A stretch of 64,000 nt of DNA from Lactobacillus kimbladii (GTDB taxonomy: Bacteria > Bacillota > Bacilli > Lactobacillales > Lactobacillaceae), in assembly GCF_014323605.1 (NCBI RefSeq), contig NZ_SCMB01000003.1:124001-188000 (forward strand), written 5' to 3'. The position numbers and the translations under genes are program-made. The notes below the pieces were generated by a model, which had not been told where the DNA came from, ran no database searches, and was given only the letters and a program-made list of their open reading frames with translations. Within the stretch, counting starts at the first letter, position 1; every line of letters begins with the position of its first letter. Below are positions 59,101 to 64,000 of the stretch, piece by piece.

Positions 59101-59613
59101 GGTGCTTTTTACCAAACGGTTACCAGACAAACTGAAAGGCTAAATAGCAATAAGTTGTATGACAGTAATTTGCAGATCAGAGATGCCAACTTAGACGGTC
59201 AAATTAAACTTAAATATACTGGTTTAATTAATGATGACCAGCTATTAATGCTCGCGGCTGAGCCTGACTTAAATAAACCACGCAGTACTTCTTCCATTTA
59301 TGCCGGAGTCAGTTCTACAAAAGATGGAACTTTAAAGTTTGGTGGCAGTTATTTCAATAGTGATGAACTTGAATTATTGCTGAAATATGACGAAGAGCTT
59401 ATTAAAGATGCCTCCAGTCAAATTTTAGCAGGAAAAATAAAGCTGAATCCCTATAAATATGGGAATGGAAATAATGCATTAACTTATTCAGACTTTCGTG
59501 ATATTTTCTTTTTTGACGCCATGTTGAGAGAAAATAAATATCATCAAGTAGGGAGCCTGAAAAGGGATGAACTACTGGAAAAGATTAAAAAACGGCTAAA
59601 GGAAGGAAATTAA
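56140..59613 (+). CDS. rexB: ATP-dependent nuclease subunit B (RexB)
   Basis: This 1157-residue subunit of the RexAB (AddAB-type) recombination exonuclease repairs double-strand breaks together with RexA. The N-terminus [15 protein letters not shown] is typical for RexB, and the C-terminal PD-(D/E)XK nuclease region is visible as [15 protein letters not shown] near residue 945. The four-cysteine iron-sulfur cluster of AddB is not apparent, as usual for the streptococcal/lactobacillar RexB type. rexA starts 2 bp later. Confidence 0.95.
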   Translation: MIKILVGRQTDPMQEKILQEAVQNYQHFPDHKTFVIVPNHIKFTTEVRAINSLATRQNHIEQSVKNLQVLSFSRLAWFFLKDAKKGLPTELDNAAAAMLLAKIVDQKKDQLHLFQTTNLNPGLIKQLYDTILQIREGNLNLDDIDQDALELETKNKISDLKIIYSAFIEAITGKFSTSNEIQLQLNEYLATQKNLDQADFYFSDFSHFSLQECLTVKLLMTKAHSVTLAFKTQLGEINPKAEPGDYDYVIQTTINKLLQYIKSHNLPHQILTTNINPRPTKRELLNEFWTGDVSNIGDLNQVQLVRADNRYAEAYYVAHTIYQQVALRHYRYRDFLVLAPNLHEYETYLTPILRQNQIPFFNDLQQEMKYHPLVVLIENIAQLLSRPFQTQNLLAIMKTRLIIPDWYQDETAYVYDVDQLENFVLAHGINHNLWQRNFADYMAAEVIGLDKIPEEVNKIEKLKEYFIKQITQLFNSLKEEKDSQKAITIFFNFLTINGVNEVLEKWRADAQADGALQEARQSEQVWDLLINLLHDYLLINPDNFDPAGFFAVLINGFKEATFSQIPATLDAVNLSEMGIVQVSGYKQVFIMGATVNGLPQIQNTPGFLSTENLAELKKDFGEDSYIEDRQQLSNWDQNYQFGNCLALAQDKVYLSYCLATDEGSTVQPSIYYERFKTAGAPEFSQHNLPEELSQLLSFITNPQASLGYLSYLNRAENNIDVKELLKLTAELLPQKTAKVIAGSNFINEPQNIGPDLAQKLYGSNLNSSVSQLETFYENSYEYFLTYGLHLHKRFENELDAIQAGNYFHETFDRLVKELNERSLDLKEIDDETLNQLLTIARTKMKNEARYQQLLNDPFNEFLFKCLDKTTSKVASNWHHAVAKTPLRAKYSELSFGKGEQVQGLNFKVPGIEGNHYVNLRGKIDRVDLAHVPDQNGFIAQVIDYKSSAKKFDLGLFYQGISLQMVSYLDVLMQNHKFFAGSDPLSLLGAFYQTVTRQTERLNSNKLYDSNLQIRDANLDGQIKLKYTGLINDDQLLMLAAEPDLNKPRSTSSIYAGVSSTKDGTLKFGGSYFNSDELELLLKYDEELIKDASSQILAGKIKLNPYKYGNGNNALTYSDFRDIFFFDAMLRENKYHQVGSLKRDELLEKIKKRLKEGN

Positions 59614-59615
59614 AA

Positions 59616-62600
59616 ATGGTTCAAGAAAAAGGAAAAACCTCATTTACAGCCGTTCAAGAAAAAGCTATTAATGATCATGGCCGCGACATACTAGTATCGG
59701 CTTCCGCAGGTAGTGGCAAAACCACCGTTCTTGTACAGCGCTTAATGAAAGAAATTCTTTCTGGTGTCAGTGTTGATCAACTGTTAGTAGTTACATTTAC
59801 AAAAGCAGCTGCAACAGAAATGAAAAAACGGATTAAAGAAGTATTATCAAATGAAATGCAGAAGTCTTCAAAAAAATCATATCTGAGACAACAGTTAAAT
59901 TTAATTGATTCTGCTAATATTTCTACGATTGATGCCTTTTGTTTGGATGTAATCCATCGTTTTTATTATGTAATCGACATTGATCCCAGTTTCAGTATAC
60001 TAACTGACGATTCTCAAGCGGAATTAATGCGTGAAAGAGCATTAAAAGAAGTTGAAGGAGAATTTTTAGAGAAAAAAGAGAAGGACTTTATAGCTTTTTA
60101 TGATAATTTTGCAGGTGACAGGGATGCTGCATCACCGCAAAATTTATTGTTAGACTTATATAATTACGCAATGGCTAAGCCTGATTATCGAGAATGGCTG
60201 CAAGGGCTGACCCAAAAATATCAAATGGAAGAAGTAATCAAATCTTCTTTGTGGCAGAAAGAAATTAAACCTTATTTAGTCAATCTTTTCCAAAATCTCG
60301 CTGATAAGTTAGAGCATTTTTGTCAAAGTGCGGTAATGGAAACTAAGGATCTGCACAAAGTAAAAGAAACTTTTGACCTGTTTGAAAAGTGTCTTAGCAG
60401 CTATTTGCATGATCTGGAAAATGATAGCCCATATGATGAGCAACGAGAAAAATTGCGTGCCAGTGTTTTCAAAAGCGGTATGCGCAGATCAAAAAATTGG
60501 GACGAAGATATTGTTGCTTTTTATGATGAGTGCTGTGATTTTAAAAAAGAAGCAAAGGAACAGATTTTAACTACTTTTGTTTCTTTTTATGCTACTGACG
60601 AAAAAGAGCAATTGTCTATGATGCAAAAAGGTCAGCAAATAATGGCTGCAATTGTGAAAGCAGAACTGGCACTGATTGACCGTTTTAATCAGTTAAAAAG
60701 AGCAGAAAACCTGCTTGATTTTAGTGACATGGAGCAATTAGCATACCAAATTCTCAGTCAAGACACTTCTGCATCCCAAATGGCACGAACTTTTTATCAA
60801 AATAAATTTAATGAGATTTTGGTCGACGAGTATCAGGACATCAACCCGCTACAAGAAAATATTTTGCAATTAATTAAAAAAGATGGTCAAAACAATCTTT
60901 TTATGGTTGGTGACGTTAAACAATCAATTTATGGCTTTAGGCAAGCTGAACCAAGTTTATTTTTGCACAAATATCAAGAAGCAACCCTTAAAGAAAATCA
61001 AGCAAAAGAAGAAAGAATTTTATTGTCGGACAATTTCCGTTCTTCTAAGCCAGTTATTTCTATTGTTAATCAAGTGTTTAAAAATATTTTGACGGATGAT
61101 TTTGGAGGTATTGATTATAACAATGAGAGTCAGCTGACTTATGGTGCCAAATATTATCCTTCAAACCTTCCTGATGCGACTGAAATACTAATTCATGAAA
61201 AAAATAGTGACCAAACTAACCGTCAAGAAGATGATCCTGACGATATTGACTCAGCTGAAATTGCTATGGTTATTAACCGTATTAAAAAATTCTCAGAGGA
61301 AAATTTGTTAATTTATGACAAAAATTCGCAAAATAGCAGTCATTTAAGACCTTTTAAGTACAGTGATATTGTTATTTTAACCAGAAGTCGCAGCAATAAT
61401 CTTGAAATTATGCAAGAGTTTGCCAAAAGTCATATTCCGATAATGGTTACCGATGCGAAAAATTATTTTCAAACTTTAGAATTAACTATAATCATGAACT
61501 ACTTGAGGATCATTGACAATCCAGATCAGGACATTCCTCTTGTAGCTGTATTAAGGTCACCTCTTTTTAATTTTACAGAACCTGAACTCAGTACGATTAG
61601 AATTCATACGCAGAATGCCAGTTTTTACAACGCTTTAACTTCTTATGTTGCCGTGGGTGACGAACTTAGTCAAAAAGTAAAAGATTTTTTGAATCAGCTC
61701 GAAGAATTGCGTAAATTTGCTGCAACACATAGAATTTCAGAATTGATATGGAGCATCTATGAAAAAACCAGCCTGCTTGAAATTATGACTTCACTACCTA
61801 ATGGCAAGCAGCGCAGAGTCAACTTAGAGGCTTTATATGAAAGAGCTGCTTCCTATGAAAGCGCTGGTTTTAAGGGTCTGTATCAATTTATTAATTTTAT
61901 CGAGCGAATGAGACGTAGCCAAAAGGACCTGGCACAGCCACTTTTAACTAAAGAAGCCGGTAACTCCGTACTCTTAATGACTGTTCATAGTTCCAAGGGC
62001 CTGGAATTTCCGGTTGTTTTTTACTTAGGCTTGCAACACCAATTTCAAAAGCGGGATTTAAGCGGCAATTATATTATAAATTCTGGTTCTGTAGGTTTAA
62101 CTATCAAACTAAAACCTTATCGTGCTGATACCCTTGTTAAGGCTATTGCAAATATATCCAAGAAGAGACAACTCTTAGAAGAAGAAGCGCGCATTTTATA
62201 TGTGGGGATGACCCGAGCAAAGCAAAAGTTAATTTTGGTAGCTGATTTAAAAAATCTGCCTCGAACAATTGAAAATTGGCAAAATGAAGCTGATCAAAAT
62301 GGACGTCTCACGTTGAGCAGTAAGCTTAACGCTTCAAATCCGATGAGTTTGATTGGTCCATCAATCAAATGGGACAAGCTTTTAAGCCAAAAAATTAATG
62401 ATATAAATTCAGCGTTGGAAACAAGTCAGGAATTGCTTTATATCCAATATCAAGGCGAAAAAATTCATCTTCAAGAATATACTAGTCCAGAGGAGAACAA
62501 AACTGAGGACATTTCATCACTAGAAGGATATACAGAAAAACTGTTTAATTTTAGTTATCCTTTTCAAGATGCCAGTCAGACAACCGCATATCAATCAGTA

Positions 62601-63260
62601 TCTGAAATTAAAAAAGCGTTTAACGATCCTCTTGATACCGAACTGGAAAATGCGCACCTAATTTCTTCAACTAATCGTTACTTGCAGCCTATAGATACTA
62701 AACCTGATTTTCTGTTTAAAACACGGTTTACAGGAGCGGAGATTGGTACTGCAATGCACCTGATCCTGCAATACTACGATTATCATGGATCGGGAGCTAT
62801 CAACCAGGTTAAAGAAGAAGTGCAGGAACTAGTTGAGCAAAATAAACTTAATAACAATATTGTTTCCAGTTTAGATTTAGAAAAAATAAATTGGTTTGTT
62901 CATAGTGATTTTGCAAAGAAATTTTGGCAAAAACCAGAAAACTTGCACCGTGAAATTGAATTTTCGAGTCTGTTGCCAGCCGATAGTCTATTTGATAATT
63001 TCAGTGATGCAGACGCAAAAATTTTAATTCATGGTACAATAGACGGTTATTTTACTGAAAAAGATGGCATAATATTATTTGATTATAAAACTGATCATAT
63101 TGATCAAACTCATTTGGAATTAGCTATCAAAAACATAAAGCAAAAATATTTAGGTCAGCTACGCCTTTATGAAAGAGCTCTTAATTCTTTTGCTGACAAA
63201 AAAGTTAAAGCTAAATACTTGGTTTTGTTAGATGCATGCAAAATAGTTGAATTAAATTAA
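59616..63260 (+). CDS. rexA: ATP-dependent helicase/nuclease subunit A (RexA/AddA)
   Basis: The 1214-residue UvrD-family helicase has Walker A SASAGSGKTTVL near residue 30, VTFTKAAATEMK, Walker B LVDEYQDINPLQ, VGDVKQSIYGFRQAEP, and VHSSKGLEFPVVF. The C-terminal nuclease domain is marked by GTAMHLILQYYD and ILFDYKTDHID. It forms the complex with RexB; both nuclease domains look intact. Confidence 0.97.
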   Translation: MVQEKGKTSFTAVQEKAINDHGRDILVSASAGSGKTTVLVQRLMKEILSGVSVDQLLVVTFTKAAATEMKKRIKEVLSNEMQKSSKKSYLRQQLNLIDSANISTIDAFCLDVIHRFYYVIDIDPSFSILTDDSQAELMRERALKEVEGEFLEKKEKDFIAFYDNFAGDRDAASPQNLLLDLYNYAMAKPDYREWLQGLTQKYQMEEVIKSSLWQKEIKPYLVNLFQNLADKLEHFCQSAVMETKDLHKVKETFDLFEKCLSSYLHDLENDSPYDEQREKLRASVFKSGMRRSKNWDEDIVAFYDECCDFKKEAKEQILTTFVSFYATDEKEQLSMMQKGQQIMAAIVKAELALIDRFNQLKRAENLLDFSDMEQLAYQILSQDTSASQMARTFYQNKFNEILVDEYQDINPLQENILQLIKKDGQNNLFMVGDVKQSIYGFRQAEPSLFLHKYQEATLKENQAKEERILLSDNFRSSKPVISIVNQVFKNILTDDFGGIDYNNESQLTYGAKYYPSNLPDATEILIHEKNSDQTNRQEDDPDDIDSAEIAMVINRIKKFSEENLLIYDKNSQNSSHLRPFKYSDIVILTRSRSNNLEIMQEFAKSHIPIMVTDAKNYFQTLELTIIMNYLRIIDNPDQDIPLVAVLRSPLFNFTEPELSTIRIHTQNASFYNALTSYVAVGDELSQKVKDFLNQLEELRKFAATHRISELIWSIYEKTSLLEIMTSLPNGKQRRVNLEALYERAASYESAGFKGLYQFINFIERMRRSQKDLAQPLLTKEAGNSVLLMTVHSSKGLEFPVVFYLGLQHQFQKRDLSGNYIINSGSVGLTIKLKPYRADTLVKAIANISKKRQLLEEEARILYVGMTRAKQKLILVADLKNLPRTIENWQNEADQNGRLTLSSKLNASNPMSLIGPSIKWDKLLSQKINDINSALETSQELLYIQYQGEKIHLQEYTSPEENKTEDISSLEGYTEKLFNFSYPFQDASQTTAYQSVSEIKKAFNDPLDTELENAHLISSTNRYLQPIDTKPDFLFKTRFTGAEIGTAMHLILQYYDYHGSGAINQVKEEVQELVEQNKLNNNIVSSLDLEKINWFVHSDFAKKFWQKPENLHREIEFSSLLPADSLFDNFSDADAKILIHGTIDGYFTEKDGIILFDYKTDHIDQTHLELAIKNIKQKYLGQLRLYERALNSFADKKVKAKYLVLLDACKIVELN

Positions 63261-63282
63261 CAGAAAGGAGGGTAATTACAAA

Positions 63283-64000
63283 ATGAAATCATTCGAGCAT
63301 ACCGTTTTTGCTGTAGTGGATTTAGAAACTACGGGAACACAACGGGAAGAAAATAATCATATCATTCAGTTCGGCTGCGCTATTATTAAGAATATGAAAG
63401 TTGTCAAGACTTACTCTTTTATGATTAATCCTCACCGCGAAATTCCGATAGCGGTGCAAAATTTAACCCATATACACAACAAAGATGTGGCTCAAGAAAA
63501 AGATTTTGCTTATTATGCACCCAAGATTGTCAAAATCTTGAAAGATACTGTCTTTGTAGCTCATAACGTTAATTTTGACTTGCCATTTTTAAATTTTGAA
63601 TTAGTGCAGCACGGCTATGAACCACTAACTAATCGTGCAATAGATACGGTAGAGCTGGCAAAAATTGCATTTCCTACTGAACCGTCATACAAGTTAAGCG
63701 ATTTGACAACTCGCCTGCAAATAAGACATTTAAACCCTCATAAAGCAGATTCTGATGCTTATGGCACTGCTGTTTTATTAATAAAAATAATTGAACGACT
63801 TGAAAATCTTCCTCAAGCTACTTTAAATACGCTAAGCTCTTTGGCTCACGGTTTAATACGTGACACTTCCTGGATTTTCACTACCATTGCTGATAACGCA
63901 CGCAAGGAAAAAAGGCCGTTATCTTCACAATATCAGCAAGTACGACAAATAATTTTACGAAAACAAGAAAAACTTAATAATGTTGAACATCAACAGTCAA
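63283..64000 (+). CDS. dinG: DnaQ-type exonuclease / DinG-type helicase, N-terminal part (cut by window edge)
   Basis: The 239 residues present hold a DEDDh exonuclease domain: Exo I VVDLETTGT near residue 11, Exo II AHNVNFDLPFL near residue 90, Exo III HKADSDAYG near residue 150. A linker follows (TSWIFTTIADNARK). In Firmicutes this arrangement is the front of the bifunctional DnaQ-exonuclease/DinG-helicase protein, and rexA as upstream neighbour agrees. The helicase half lies outside the window. An AGAAAGGAGGG site stands about 10 bp before the ATG. Confidence 0.85.
   Translation, partial: MKSFEHTVFAVVDLETTGTQREENNHIIQFGCAIIKNMKVVKTYSFMINPHREIPIAVQNLTHIHNKDVAQEKDFAYYAPKIVKILKDTVFVAHNVNFDLPFLNFELVQHGYEPLTNRAIDTVELAKIAFPTEPSYKLSDLTTRLQIRHLNPHKADSDAYGTAVLLIKIIERLENLPQATLNTLSSLAHGLIRDTSWIFTTIADNARKEKRPLSSQYQQVRQIILRKQEKLNNVEHQQS

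Noticed and set aside
1..64000. Prophage, IS element, CRISPR array, rRNA or tRNA genes
   Set aside because: Looked for transposase and integrase motifs, long terminal repeats, regular repeat-spacer units and tRNA-like cloverleafs; none were seen by eye. A covariance-model scan would be decisive for tRNAs.

Overview
The window looks like chromosomal DNA of an AT-rich Firmicute of the Lactobacillaceae, most likely Lactobacillus in the strict sense. Three things point that way: the RexAB-type exonuclease pair, the conserved order phoH-ybeY-era-recO-glyQS-dnaG-rpoD, and T-box leaders before hisS-aspS and glyQS. A mevalonate operon and a citrate lyase cluster fit the same group. I saw no rRNA, tRNA, CRISPR array, integrase or transposase. 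The species call is inference only.

Layout. Positions 1-7876 hold a citrate fermentation locus: the tail of an RraA-family protein, a CitT-like DASS transporter, an alpha/beta hydrolase, citC-D-E-F, a terminator, citX and a convergent SorC-family regulator. Positions 8009-16077 hold housekeeping genes: a YbaK deacylase, prmA, a small membrane protein, rel, dtd, and T-box-hisS-aspS. Positions 16123-23408 mix redox repair (tpx, msrB, msrA), an aminotransferase, YitT and PpsR with two broken genes, a NUDIX hydrolase and an ABC exporter. Positions 23507-38347 are the conserved rpsU-yqeY-phoH-ybeY-era-recO-glyQS-dnaG-rpoD-trmK-yqfO-pepT block, interrupted by an opposite-strand CPBP protease/NUDIX pair.

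Positions 38600-46929 are the most unusual part. First comes a three-gene ABC-2 operon in which every gene carries a separate frame-breaking lesion: a frameshift at Walker A, a 35-bp tandem duplication, and a T8 run. Two intact paralogous cassettes follow, each made of a YtrA-type GntR repressor, an ABC ATPase and members of one unrecognised six-segment membrane-protein family. The first cassette has three tandem copies of the membrane protein and the second has one. All three operons are preceded by versions of one dyad, GTATTA-N6-TAnTnC, which suggests a shared regulon.

Positions 46954-51985 hold small ORFs, lepB, an unusual methyltransferase-like gene overlapping a MacB-domain membrane protein without an ATPase, an RsmF-type methyltransferase and a HAD phosphatase. 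Positions 52046-56064 are the lower mevalonate pathway on the minus strand (mvk, mvaD, mvaK2, fni). Positions 56140-64000 hold rexB, rexA and the start of a dinG-type exonuclease/helicase cut by the window edge.
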